A stretch of DNA of 64,000 nt. It comes from Amoebidium appalachense. Its lineage: Eukaryota > Ichthyosporea. Shown here one piece after another: positions 36,207 through 64,000 of this stretch. A program made the translations under genes and the position numbers. Location of the stretch: the NCBI GenBank assembly GCA_963693365.1, contig CAVNZM010000001.1, forward strand, positions 10,106,001 to 10,170,000, written 5' to 3'. Numbering within the stretch: position 1 is the stretch's first letter; every line of letters begins with the position of its first letter. The notes beneath the pieces were generated by a model, which was not told the origin of the DNA, ran no database searches, and saw nothing but the letters and a program-made list of their open reading frames with translations.

Positions 36207-36990
36207 TGGCGCCTGAGCGTTATTCTGCTAAACCAATCAGTTAGACCCCAAAGTCATGACTAGCAGCCGCATGTCCAAGCGTGGAAAACAACTACCAATC
36301 GCTGGTGTCCATTTCCGTAGGGGTGTCGGGAAAAATAAGAAACGGTTGCGATTGAGGCCTCGCAAAGGCCATTAGGCATATTCGCTACAAATTTGTTGTT
36401 ATTTTTTACACCGTGTCATAAAATCCTTGTATTTTGGAGGGGCTGACATTTTTTGAGGTTTGCATCCTATGAAAGTAAGTGGTAGAAAGGGTAACGCGGT
36501 TCGCAGTACGCCATCGCTTATCTTTTCCCTCATACCTACCCTTGATCAGATTCGCAAACTCAAGTTTCTGAATTCAACACACAAAATCTTCTTGTTGTTT
36601 GACAAACTCTCGAATTAGGCAAAAATTTTAGTTTTCCGAGGTATATCAGCTCTTTTATGGTTTTTATGAAATATATATTCATCCAGTCAACGAAATTTGG
36701 CCTAAATACTACATAATGTTTTAGACTTATAAAGTCTTATTTTTATGAAGCAAAAGGGGTCTGGTGTCTGTCGTGGTTAGGGTGAAACATGCAACAATAC
36801 GATTGGTTGAACAATTTTTCTGTAGGAAAATCTTGCTCATGAGCAAAAACAACAGCTCATGAACGAACTTTGATTTTTTCTGCCAGTCTTACGCTTGGCT
36901 CTCTTCCCCTTGGCAACTCCCTGAAATAAGAGTGCGTGCACTCGAATTTTACCTCAATTCTCTTTCTTCGCTCTCGTTTTTATAGCAAAC
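36207..36990. promoter_or_regulatory. Upstream region of the beta-amylase gene
   Basis: AT-richer, repeat-free sequence. CCAATCA occurs at about 36229. No clear TATA box at a canonical distance. The promoter is inferred only from its position before the ATG at 36991. Confidence 0.35.
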
Positions 36991-38995
36991 ATGGCGGACA
37001 CTAACACAACAACAGCCCCTGTCGAGATACAGCAGGCTCCTCCTGTTTCCCCCGTCCCCTCCTCCTCTTCCATTTCTGTTCCCTCTCCCGTTCCCTCCCC
37101 TATGGTGGAAAGAACAGCTGAAGGAACGAGAGTCCTCGTCAAGAAGTTAGACACAGGCAACATGGACCCCTCAAAAACGACAGAAAAGAAGAGCGTGCCA
37201 GTTTATGTTATGATGGCACTGGATCCCACACTCAACGACCACATCCGCTGGCAGCTTACTCGTCTGAATGAGCTGAAGGCTGACGGTGTCATGTTCGATG
37301 TATGGTGGGGATGGTGTGAGCCCAAGCCCCAGGAGTATGATTTCCAGCGCTATGTCGACATAATGAAGTTTTGCCAGCAGCAGGGGCTTAAGTGTCAAGC
37401 GGTTATGTCGTTCCATGCTTGTGGTGGTAACGTCGGTGACAGTGTGAACGTTCCCATTCCCCAGTGGGTCCATGACCTGGAGGCCACCGTGCCTGAACTC
37501 TACTACAAAGACCAGGAGGGCAGGGTAGGTTCGGAATGTCCACGAGTACTGTGTTTGGAGATTTATGTGCAGGTTTCCAATGCAGCTACTTCACGGCCCT
37601 GAGATTGTGTAGCCGTAGTGTTGAGCTACTTCTCGAAGGCAGCTCTGTCTTAAGCTTAAGCAGGTGGGCCTTTTGTCAATTGGCTCTTGAAAGAACGTTT
37701 CTGTTGTTCTAGCTCTGTTTTCAAGCCAGTCTCCCCCCCCTCCTCCCCCCTTCCCCTCCCCTCTTCCCCTTGCTGGCCATAAACACACACACACACACTC
37801 ACACATCACACTCTCACACCTACACACAGTTATCAGACTTACTTTAACTTAAAAAGATAGGTCACTAAATCTTTGTTTCTCATGCACAACAGGTCAACAA
37901 GGAGTACATCTCACTCAGCTGTGACACCCTGCCGGTGTTCCCGAGCAAGGAGGGGCCAGGCAAGCGCACTGCCGTCGACTGCTACCGCGACTACATGGCT
38001 GCTTTCCGTGACGCATCACTCGAGTTTCTGGAAGATGGGACGTTGGTCGAGATCCAAGTGGGCCAAGGCCCCTGCGGCGAGCTGCGCTATCCCGCGTACC
38101 CCCTCTCCATGGGATGGAACTACCCCAACGTCGGTGGTTTTCAATGCTATGATGCTGGCATGCTGCGGGACTTGAAGGAGAAGCTGAATCGTGAGGTGGG
38201 TTTCTGCTTTTTTTCTGATTGTTCTGTTCGTGTTTGTCCTCTAGTAGTTCTTAATAGAAACAACAAGCTTCTTGGATCTGTAGGCAGGACTTGGGGGAGG
38301 GCTTTTGGCAACCAGTGGCCAGAAACGGGGGAAAGGAGGGAGGGGGGAGGGGGCAGGTGGGCAAGCAGCTATCAAAAGTACCGTGATCGTTTTATACAGG
38401 TACAGCCAGGTGGACAATCTAGAAATGGTCCTTATTGAAAAGAGTGGGTCGGGGTAATAAAGAGTTGGTGTGTGGGGGTTTGGTGGGGGGGGGGGGGGGG
38501 GGGGGGGAGGTGGGGATGGGAAGAAAAGCAAAGAGGGTGTCATAGTAGCACAACGATACGGTATCCCAATAGCTCACACAAACACCACGCTATGCAGCCC
38601 CCCAAGAACGTAGGCAACTTCAACCTTCACCCGGACGAGAGCGAGTTCTTCAGCCGCAGCTCGAACCCCACTGACGATGACGACAACTTCCGGTCCCTGA
38701 CGGGGGCCAAGTTCATTGAGTGGTACGGCAGCACCCTGATCCATCACGGTGCCAGGGTTATTGGTGCTGCCCGTGAGGTCTTCCCCGTCGGAAAGTACAA
38801 GGTATGCCTTCACCCCCACATGGGAAAAGGCTAGGAGCCAACCATGTTCTTTTGCAGAGTTCATTATCATTCCCCCTCCCCCCCCGGCCCATTCCCTCAG
38901 GGGATGGTTCTCTTTGTTTCCGAGTATTTTCCATGTGATTTGTACCATGCACATTCAGTGTCTTGGCTTCTGGGCTACGTTTTTCCCCTTCTAAT

Positions 38996-39058
<63 letters not shown>

Positions 39059-39482
39059 ACCACAAAAAAAAAAAAAAAAAAAAAAAAAAAAACACTCCAC
39101 TCCCTAAAAAAACCCCTCCCTTTCTCCACCACCACCACCATCACCATCAATTAACCCACTTTAGCCCCTCATCTCTTTCTATTCCCCGAAGGCCAGCATC
39201 ACCTCGTTATTGCATTCATATGTAACCTTGATATAAGTTGCGTCTTTGACCCCCAACTCACTTTTTCCATGTCCCCAGGCCAAGGTAGCCGGTAAGGTGC
39301 CGGGGATCCACTGGCTCAATGCACACCCGTCGCATGCTGCCGAGGTGACTGCCGGGCTGGTTGGGCGCTACCTTGAGAACATCTGCGCTATGCTGGCCCC
39401 GTTCGATGCCATGCTGGACTTCACATGCCTCGAGATGGAAACCTCCCATCAGGTAAATGGCCATCTGCAAACAACCCCCCCC

Positions 39483-39546
<64 letters not shown>

Positions 39547-40401
39547 GAAAGGGAGAGAGAGATGCACACGTGTACACACATACACGCACACAAACACACC
39601 TGTGCGCGCATTTGCTTAGACACACTCAACCTCCCCCCTCTCTCTCTCCCTCTGTGTGTGTGTGTGGCCCTCCCCTTTGTTTTTGCAGCTTCCCCCCCCC
39701 CCTCCCCCCCCCCCCCCCCCCCACCACCACCACCACCACCACCACACGCACACACACACCCCACCAAACGAACCAATTACCGACCCCACACCACAACCCC
39801 AACTGGGTGCCTTTCACCTCTCCATATGACCCACGCAAAAGCATCCAACCAAAGCCTACCCAGTGTGGAGAAAAGGGGCGGGGGGAAGGGAGAGGAGGGG
39901 GGGGGGGGGGGGGGGGGGGGGTGTCAACCACCGCCACCGCCACCCCACCCTGTCCCACCAGGTCACCCTTTAGATTGACTCTCTCAAAACGTGGCAAATG
40001 CACCGTCTGCATTTCTTCGCTTCAGTTTGTGGCTTTCTCTCTCCCTGCACAATCATCATCTACCCGACGCCCTACTCCGTCTCGTTCCCATGGCATTCTT
40101 CCGTGCCCTGCCCCTCCCCCCTCCCCCCTCCCCCGCCCCTCGGCCACCGCCACCCATTCCTTTTACCCTTCTGCCCATGCACATTCAATGTGTGCATATA
40201 ACCCTTCCTTCCTTCTCTGCTAACCTTACACCCGGTTCCCCCCCCCCCCCTACCCCCCCCCCCCCCCCCCCCCCCTCTCATTCCAATGCGGGGGTCTCGT
40301 ATGAACCCCTACATGAAGCAAAACACACACGATGAATTCTACAGTGTTTCCCATGCCCATGCCCTTTTCTTGTCTCTGAATAGGCACATCCCCCCCCCCC
40401 C

Positions 40402-40432
<31 letters not shown>

Positions 40433-41437
40433 ACACACCTCCCCCCTCCCCCCCCCCCCCCCCCCCCCCCCCAACCTCCCCTCCCTCCACACACACACAC
40501 ACACACACCACAATTATTACTCATCCCCCCCTCCCCCCTCCCCCCCCCCCCCCCCCCCCCCCCCAACCTCCACCCCCACCCCCACCCCTTCCCCCTTTCC
40601 TGTTGTCCCCCTTTCCTTCACTCGCCCCCACAAGTAGTACGGACAAAACACCGAGGCTCTTTCAAATGTTGTGTCCTTGTCTGTGCTTGATCGAGAACCA
40701 TAAACCTGCATAAACACCCATCCTACGATCCCGCACACACATACACAAACGCGCACACACACACGCACAGGCACACATCCTTCATTTACCCCCTTTACAA
40801 AGACACGAAACCCGTCACTCACTCTGCTCTTTCACCCGCACAGGCCCCAGACGCCAGCAGCCGCCCCGAGCGTCTCGTTGCCGAGGCCATGCACTCCGCC
40901 TCCGACCACAACATCCGCTTCGCCGCCGAAAACGCCCTCCCCGTGTGGAGCGACGAAGGGTTCAACCAAATCGTGCGCCAGCTCGCGTTCGGCCTGAAGG
41001 AGATCGAAGCTGCCGTCCACGGTTTTACCCTCCTCCGCCTGGTGGACGAGTTGGTCGAGCCAAACAACCCTCTCTGTGGGGCGTTCTCGCGTTTCGTCTC
41101 CAACATGCGCAATATTGGCGACTTCCAAGTGGAGTATGACTGTGCGTGCCCCAACTGCATTCTGTTGCAGCTCCCCGAGATGCCCGACATTTCCTCGGAG
41201 AAATCGTGGAAGCCCGTGGCAGTGAACGTTAAGGAGGATGAGCCGGCCGCTGATGGGGACAAGAAGAGTGACAGTAACGAGGATGACGATGACGAAAGCG
41301 ACGAGGAGTACAACAGCGAGTTTGGGGACTCCGTGCCTGACCTCGATAACAGAGCGGATAGTATCCTGGTCACCCAGCGCCCGGCAGCTAAGAAGAAGGG
41401 GAAGAAGGCGCTCGTGCGCATGTCTACTGCCTCCTAA
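36991..41437 (+). CDS. Beta-amylase, glycoside hydrolase family 14 (5 exons, 602 aa)
   Basis: Exons 36991-37524, 37893-38195, 38598-38801, 39279-39452 and 40844-41437. All are GT-AG, all phase 0, with a TAA stop. It releases maltose from the non-reducing ends of alpha-1,4-glucans. The start has a good context (AACATGGCG). After a Pro/Ser/Thr-rich lead of about 65 residues the barrel runs from VPVYVMMALD. Family signatures are ADGVMFDVWWGWCE, the mobile loop HACGGNVGDSVNVPIPQWV, GPCGELRYPAYP (catalytic acid Glu241) and LDFTCLEM (catalytic base Glu399). C-terminal helices include FGLKEIEAAVHGFTLLR. The last ~75 residues form an unusual acidic tail (NEDDDDESDEEYNSE) ending in a basic KKKGKK patch. 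There is no signal peptide, so it is probably cytosolic. Product certain, physiology inferred. Confidence 0.95.
39000..39091. repeat. Poly-C (about 59) followed by poly-A (about 29)
   Basis: Uninterrupted C-run and A-run in the third beta-amylase intron. Further poly-C/AC blocks fill introns 3 and 4 (39478-39541, 40390-40564). Confidence 0.93.
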
Positions 41438-41793
41438 TTAAGCCGAAAAAGAAAGTTGATTTGCTTGATTGACGAGAGTACTTGTAAGCAATATCCGAGC
41501 TGGATATATAGACACACAAGGGACAGGGGGTTTGGATGTCAACTATAGCCATGCAGGAATGTGTCTGTCGCTTTTTCTTTGTTTTATTCAACGGTTTTCC
41601 CTTGTATTGATTTTTTCTTCATGCTCAACAAATGACTCACCTTCACGTCACTTCAATTTCTTGATGTTGCAGAGAGAAAACATGTTTCATCTTTCTAAAT
41701 TTTGTGATGCTGTTTTCCACCAGCAGGAAATGCAGTCTTTGTAAGATCTCCACGTTGCTAATGTGGTTTAATTTAAAATCTGGATGTATTGAA

Positions 41794-41799
41794 AATAAA
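41794..41799 (+). terminator. Candidate poly(A) signal of beta-amylase
   Basis: AATAAA about 357 nt after the stop codon, in otherwise unremarkable 3' sequence. A plausible cleavage signal. Its use is inferred. Confidence 0.45.
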
Positions 41800-41974
41800 A
41801 TAGAGGCCGACTTTCTGTTTTGGTCGTGTCTTGCATGTGCACGGTGCATCTGATCACGGTAACACACTCACCTAAGGCTGCCCAATGGCACTCACAACCC
41901 CTCCCTTCTAGTGGCACGTGCTTAGCCCCCCCCCCCCCCCACACACACACACACAAACCCCCTTTCCGGCCCGG

Positions 41975-42120
41975 AGGGTGTGCTTTGCTTATGTTGCATA
42001 CTGTGATGGACGATGTTTGCCTTCGCATTTGCATGTGTTCTGTACAGCTTTTTCTCATGTGCTCTATTGTGTTTCCTGTTGTTCCGTTAGCCACAATGGC
42101 ATCCTTTTCCACCACAATCC
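41975..42120 (+). repeat. Diverged, intergenic member of the poly-C repeat family
   Basis: The segment GTGCTTTGCTTATGTTGCAT followed by related GT-rich text resembles the family's GAGGATGGGCTCTGCTTATTATGCAT core. It lies just after a poly-C/AC block downstream of beta-amylase. Confidence 0.4.
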
Positions 42121-42179
42121 TCATCCGCCTATCTTCTTCCCGTCACCCTAAGCAACACTTGACCATCGATATCATTAAG

Positions 42180-42434
42180 GGGTTTAAGCTGTTTACTCGA
42201 GGCAAAGAGAGACCAGTCTCAGGTATGGGGGTTTTTGCTCGAAATATCCCCTCAGCGGTATATCATGATCACGTACATAGATGTCGGGTGATGACTATAT
42301 ATCAGGCCGGTTTACTTTCTCTACGAGACACCATAAAGACTAAGAAAAATCAATTAGTTGGGGTTCCCCGTTTTTTTTTTTTTTTTTTTTTTTTTTGGGG
42401 GGGGGGCTCCCCTGGGACACTCGGTATCAGCTGG

Positions 42435-42481
<47 letters not shown>

Positions 42482-43364
42482 CGCTAGAATTTTGTAGTGA
42501 TGTGTTTCTCAAGCCAATCAATACATCTAATAAACAGGTCGTAGTTACGCGTGTTTAGTATAAAATCAAGGATGCTGTAATTTACAGGTAGGCTATCTTT
42601 CTGGGTGTCTGTTGTGAATGTGACGTGTGTGTGTTGCGGTATTATCATAGGTCTATCAAACTACATTTGGCGATACATGACCGTTTCAACTGGTGTGTGT
42701 GTGTGTTGTTTGGGCATGCAAACGATGCCACCTTATACTTATTAGATCTCCACTGTATAGCACGTGTACAGTAAAAGCGTGGTAATTGATCAATAATGCC
42801 ATCAGCTAGAGAAAGACCAGTTCTACAGGAAGGTAATATGTATTTAAATTTAGGTGTTATACATTTGCGAGTGCCATATTTGGCAATATGGTTGAGGCGG
42901 TCAGTATATATAAAACGAGACATAAGGCTTAGTTTTTCAAGGTGTCTGCTTTCATCGGGTCTATTGTCGTGTGGTATCTTTTTCCATTTGTTATATTGCG
43001 TGATTATCTTGTGATTGTGCACATGTTTAATAAGTAAGTGGCAGTCCAAAGTCACACACACACTTTTGCGGGGTTTATTTGTATTTGTGCCCGGGGGAGA
43101 AAGGGAGAGAGAAGGAAGGAAAGAGGGGAGAGGTGAGGAGGGGACAGGTCGGATAGAGAAGAGAGGGTGGGAGGGCAACTACTTCTTTTAAGCGGCTTAT
43201 GTGCTTATTGAATTTCAGCGCGAGATAGGATACTCTAGCTGGACCAGACCATATATCGAGAGCGTTACAGGCCCAGGTTTACAACAGTTGTTAGATAGAA
43301 AGGAGGCAACTTCTGCTTCAAGGAAATTTGCCAAGGGTTTAAGCGCTCTAGTTCTCTCTTTAAC
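42180..43364. repeat. 1.2-kb duplicated segment, copy B
   Basis: Same organisation as 31127-32345 with few substitutions, but with small indels (an extra TTAAAT near 42843, a missing CAGCTATTGG near 43238 and a change near 42645). These split the long minus-strand frame. No hAT ends surround this copy. Confidence 0.88.
42489..43350 (-). pseudogene. Broken copy of the long open frame in the duplicated segment
   Basis: Homologous to 31467-32315. The frame is interrupted by indels, and the longest intact piece is 42645-43178. This is consistent with decay after duplication. Confidence 0.55.
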
Positions 43365-44633
43365 TTCTTTCTTTTAACACGCGTACTTGACTACCTTATG
43401 AGATCACTGCTCAACTCTGTTTTTCATACCTGTGTACCCACATCACACACACAATACCACCCTCCCAAGGAGTCTTTTTTTTCCCCCTTCTGTTTTTGTG
43501 TGGTCCGGTTTGCATGGTCTCGGTTATGTTGTGTGTAGTAAACTGATTAGTGTGCCCGGTTTTTTGGTTGGCTATGTGCCCGGGTGGTAGTTACTAAAAC
43601 AAACCGAAGTTCATATGTATTAAGATGTACATATCCATGCATATGGGGCACATGTTGTGTTTCCGGACTGGCCGGAGGGAGCAGCCAATAAAGTGCAATG
43701 ATCCCTGTGTCAGCAGCGCCCCCCCCCCCCCCCCCCCCTCCCCTCCCCCCCCCCCCCCCCCCCGTGCAACTGCATGCAACCCCTCGGTCCACCCTCCTCT
43801 AACCCCTGCCGAAATTTTGGAACAACTGCGATTCTTTTTCAGAAGAGCCCGATTATGGCCGTGATCCAAGCCGCAGGCAGCAGCAGCTGCAGTGTCCCGA
43901 GGCTGTGGTACAGGAGCGGGTTTGGCAAGGTCAATTGCAACACACTCAATCCACCCAAAATGATGTATATGTAGTTGAATAATCTTGCTAATAAAACAAT
44001 ATAAAACAATAAAAAAAGTAGGAATAGAAAAGGCCACATATTAAAACAATAAAAAAGGTAGGAATATATGTAAGTCAGACGGTACTCTAATTAGGTGTTT
44101 TGTTTTTTCCAGTTGCACTTTTTTTGGCGCGAAATGGGGGATTACGTAACAGGCCTCAATGTAAAACTGCCTTACGTAAGAAAGCGAAGTTCGATTGGTT
44201 TACACGACACCATGCTGCCGCTCTGTGTACCAGCGATCACAGTGTGTACACGTGCGCTCGCTGGTGCGTCGAGGCTTGGGCCAGCTGATGTAGATACATG
44301 GTGCACAATATGTATGTGGCTTGAGTTGTAGCATTTATAACAAGTTATTTACAGAAAGTAGAACTATATAAACCTCAAGCGCATGTTCTAAGTATATTTC
44401 TCAAGGAAATTAGAAGGAAGCTCAGGTTGGTGAATCGGCAGCTTTCCGTCGTTTGTCTTTGGGCAGAATTTAAGGCCTTAAATTGTACACCCGTTCCACG
44501 GAGTCCTGGAATCTCTAGACAACCCAGTTTATAGACAGCTTGTAAATCAGTGCATTAGCTATGGTCTATCGAAGCTATCAATATAACTAGGACATACACA
44601 TAGAACAAGGCGGAACACACAGCAGGTGGAAGA
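43365..44633. other. Intergenic region upstream of NOL11
   Basis: It contains a poly-C block at about 43717-43763 and ordinary sequence. CTATATAAACC near 44366 could be a TATA-like element about 265 bp before the NOL11 ATG. A short ATG exon-like frame at 43855-43929 (MAVIQAAGSSSC) has a donor but no supported partner. Confidence 0.4.
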
Positions 44634-61076
<16,443 letters not shown>

Positions 61077-61371
61077 GGGTGGATACAATCGAGGGGCTGT
61101 GCCTACCATGCCTGCCATCGTCACTAATGTATCGATGCCATGCATATACATATCTGAGTGCAGATTTGTCCGAGGTGAAATGCTTGCTCTTCCTACCCTT
61201 ACCTCTTACTTTGGCGGGGATTTTATCGTTTTTGAGGAGGTGTTATATTTTTTTAACCTGTTTTTTATTTCTTTTCCCACTCCACAAACAAACGCTGGAT
61301 GATATATAGCAAGAGGATCATGCATATGGAGGTAGAATCATCGATGGTGTTAGGGTGGGTATGTTGGGGCA

Positions 61372-61408
<37 letters not shown>

Positions 61409-61654
61409 GAAATAGAGTTATGTGTGTGCTGTGGAGCGCACGTGGTTTTGTACATAACATTTCTGTACTAATATATTCAATGACTGTGGACATGACGTAT
61501 GTGAGATCATGCCAGCGTCTATTTTTGAAGTGTACACGTGTATCATGGCAGTATGCACACAAGTAGGTGGTTCTTGTTTGAGTGGCTCTCTTCTCAGCTT
61601 GCATTTTCTATGTTCTTTTCTGCGTTTGGGTGATGGGGACCCCGGGAGAGAAGG

Positions 61655-61693
<39 letters not shown>

Positions 61694-62652
61694 AGTGAGG
61701 TTACGATATAAGAAAGATTTATTCGTAGCTGGCCTACGGTATAAAGCTTGAGAGGGAATAAAGTCCAACTTACAATAATCAATACACCATGGCTCCTGCT
61801 TCCCATTTATTCCCATCTACACGTGTGCATTCACATGCAAGTTTTGCGCACGCGTGTGTGTTTTTCGCTCAAACATGTGTGACGCGTATGTGGAGTGAGC
61901 TCTGTTGGCAAACATGATGCGAGGCAGATCAAACGAGAAGGTCGATTTCATAATGCCATGCACACTGTTTTGCCACTTTGTATGCCAAGCGCAGGTATCG
62001 ATAGCCTCATGCACACAGCGAACTTTTCCCACTCAGTTGCCAAGCGCATATCTGGCCTCACGTGCACACCGCGCACTTTTTCCACTTTGTAGCTATAGCT
62101 GCCATGCGCAGATGGTTTCATGCACACTGCACTGCAGCACTTTTGGGGACACCACCAAACCGCAATACACATAGCATACGGTATCAAATACAGTACCGTA
62201 TCCGCACGATTCCATGTGTCTGTGTGGTGGCCACAGACCGCCGGGAGACTCAGTTCTCGCTGTTCACGCACACGTTCACAGAAATGTTACAGTAGTGCAC
62301 ACTGAATTTATAAATCCTGAGCACATGAGGTATATATTGCATAGATCATCAGGTTTCCTTTCAGTATACAGGAAATGTTCTTGCACCAACGCGTTATGAT
62401 GGCGGACTCTAACTGAGAGCGAATCAACTGGACTATCTGAAATATATATAAGCTCACACATGGGGTACGCATGTATATTTTTGAACACCATACATATACC
62501 CAACAGACAGACCTGCCTATGGCAGGGAAGAAAAGCTAGCTTTGTATCTCGAAAAAATGGTTTCGGAGGATATTGAGGTTAAGCCAGGTCACAAGTTTCA
62601 TTCCCCCCCTCCCCCCCCACCCCCCCTCCCTCTCTTACAAACAAACACACAC

Positions 62653-62727
<75 letters not shown>

Positions 62728-63083
62728 CACACACGCACACGCACACACACACCTCCCGCCTCCCCTCCGCACTGAAAAAAAAGGCTCTATTCAAAAAGGG
62801 GGGGAAACAAGGTGCGACGGTTATCCGAGTTTTGGGCAGTTGTATGTATAGCCTTAGAGCAGTATATATACTGGCACTATCAGCGCTCACCCACGACTAC
62901 TGCAATAGTTATAGCATTTAGTTACAAAAAGAGAGGTGCAGATGAAAAGAGAGAAAAACAACAACAAAAATCACTTTCAAAAAGGGGAGAAAAAAAAACC
63001 AGGTACCGGCTCCCTCAAAAAAAGCAATTCGCCATAGAGCCTATGTAGCCCGTACTGTCCCGATTTTTCCCCCAAGGCGTCGC
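61077..63083. other. Intergenic region downstream of NOL11
   Basis: AATAAA at 61757-61762 is a distant poly(A) signal candidate. Poly-G runs lie at 61372-61405 and 61662-61691, and an (AC)n block at about 62650-62752. The rest is mixed-composition sequence, with no exon I can support. Confidence 0.5.
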
Positions 63084-63588
63084 TCATCTCTTGTGCTCTC
63101 CTCCATTATCCGACTTCATTCGCGTTAGAAAATTCAACGCCATGACAGCATCTTCAAATAAACTGGGATCCTTGAAGTTAGCACAGTCCAAGTATGAGCG
63201 CTGCCAGTAGGTGCTTTCAAACACGTCCCCATGAATGAGTCCGCCTAGCTCCGTGTGGTCTCCTCCAACGGTGAGATGCTTTGCCCCACTTGATGCCGCA
63301 GTGCTTTTCATAGCACAAACCCACAATTTCTCCCGTCTGCAGGCACGCATCATACCTGTCGATATCGCACATATTTAGCCCTTTTCCTGATGAAGGGGGC
63401 TCAAGTTCCGGTTTGCGTAATGCTGCAGGGTGGCAATCCTCTATGCACGGCTTTGGATTTGAGTGATGGCGTGCGCTTTCGACGAGGCACGAGGTTACGC
63501 AATCAGAGAACGTAGTTGCGTGAATGAGAGAGGCGTTCAGGAGTATGGAGAAAAGGAGCAGGATGTAGGAAAATGCGCGCACCATCAT
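63084..63588 (-). CDS. Small secreted cysteine-containing protein, unknown function
   Basis: It starts at tandem ATGs (63588). Residues 1-24 form a clear signal peptide (VRAFSYILLLFSILLNASLI then HA). The mature part has paired cysteines (CVTSC, CIEDC, MCDID). Reading on in the same frame gives CLQTGEIVGLCYEKHC and a stop at 63217 (123 aa). A second frame, open to 63084, looks more protein-like further on (HTELGGLIHGDVFESTYWQR, SLFEDAVMALNFLTR). Removing a short GT-AG intron beginning GTATGA near 63353, with an acceptor at one of several AGs, would join the two frames. The exact model and family are unknown. Confidence 0.5.
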
Positions 63589-64000
63589 CTTCGTTTTTCA
63601 ATCTTTACGTTTAAATTTTGGTGTCGGGTGTGCCTAGTTGCAGCTGGATCTGTGCATGTATATAGGTATTATGTTGGATTCAGGGTAATCAACTGTGTAT
63701 GAGCGAGAAGTAGTAAGGTCCATGTCGCTCGAACCATGCTAATACTAATAAACAGTGTTTCTGTACTTCAAGTTTGTATGTACGGTTTTCGAGTTCTTTT
63801 GTACTTGAGTCCTGTGACTCATGAGTCACAAGCTTATTCAAGGTCAATTGGAATGGGGCTCTTCATAGCGACGAGGAAAATGTGCCATGCAACAAAATGC
63901 TTTCCGAAGGAAAATGTGTTGAGAATAGAACGTTGCGATAAAAAAAGAGTATAGGGTGAATTGTTTTTATCCTGTACATACGAAAAAAGCTTTCTTTAGA
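63589..64000. other. Upstream flank of the secreted-protein gene
   Basis: Nonrepetitive sequence up to the window edge. It presumably contains the promoter of the minus-strand gene. No defined element recognised. Confidence 0.4.

Noticed and set aside
43855-43929. ATG exon-like frame MAVIQAAGSSSC... with a donor, considered as NOL11 exon 1
   Set aside because: The exon at 44634-44774 matches the NOL11 N-terminus residue by residue, joins exon 2 in phase and gives the expected length.

Overview
The window is nuclear DNA of an intron-rich eukaryote. Every gene is split by GT-AG spliceosomal introns. The introns and spacers are packed with (AC/GT)n, (GA)n and very long poly-C/poly-G runs, whereas the exons are short (13-594 nt), GC-balanced and free of those repeats. 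The gene set is a Rho guanine-nucleotide exchange factor with an RGS-like domain, an ISCA1-type Fe-S protein, a NOL11-type nucleolar protein and a GH14 beta-amylase. It would suit a single-celled relative of animals or another unikont protist, but I cannot name the organism. Exon models were built by hand from splice sites, reading phase and family similarity. Most lengths and phases close exactly, which is the main support for them.

Layout: ISCA1-like gene (minus, 328-2358); a stretch with no convincing gene (2359-5123); a small unidentified eight-exon gene model (minus, 5124-6728); a stretch with two possible orphan exons (6729-8646); a 25-exon RGS-C1-DH-PH Rho exchange factor of about 925 residues (minus, 8647-30318). 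A transposon-rich spacer follows (30319-36990). It holds a 3.78 kb hAT-type element with a perfect 8-bp target duplication and a foldback cassette with arms of about 195 bp. Next come the five-exon beta-amylase (plus, 36991-41437), a second copy of a 1.2 kb segment that also lies inside the hAT element (about 42180-43364), and a 17-exon NOL11 orthologue of 720 residues (plus, 44634-61076). The window ends with a spacer and a small secreted cysteine-containing protein (minus, 63084-63588).

The genes belong to unrelated pathways: mitochondrial Fe-S assembly, G-protein-to-Rho signalling, starch or glucan breakdown, and ribosome biogenesis. There is no operon-like logic. The most interesting material is in the introns. 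It includes a dispersed repeat of about 100-190 bp, always in the sense direction of its host gene, ending in a CTAAC branch-site-like motif followed by poly-C. It also includes repeated tandem duplications that copy exon ends together with their splice sites, a mitochondrial cox1 fragment patched into an intron between 23-bp direct repeats, and an excess of the heptamer CCAATCA in coding exons.
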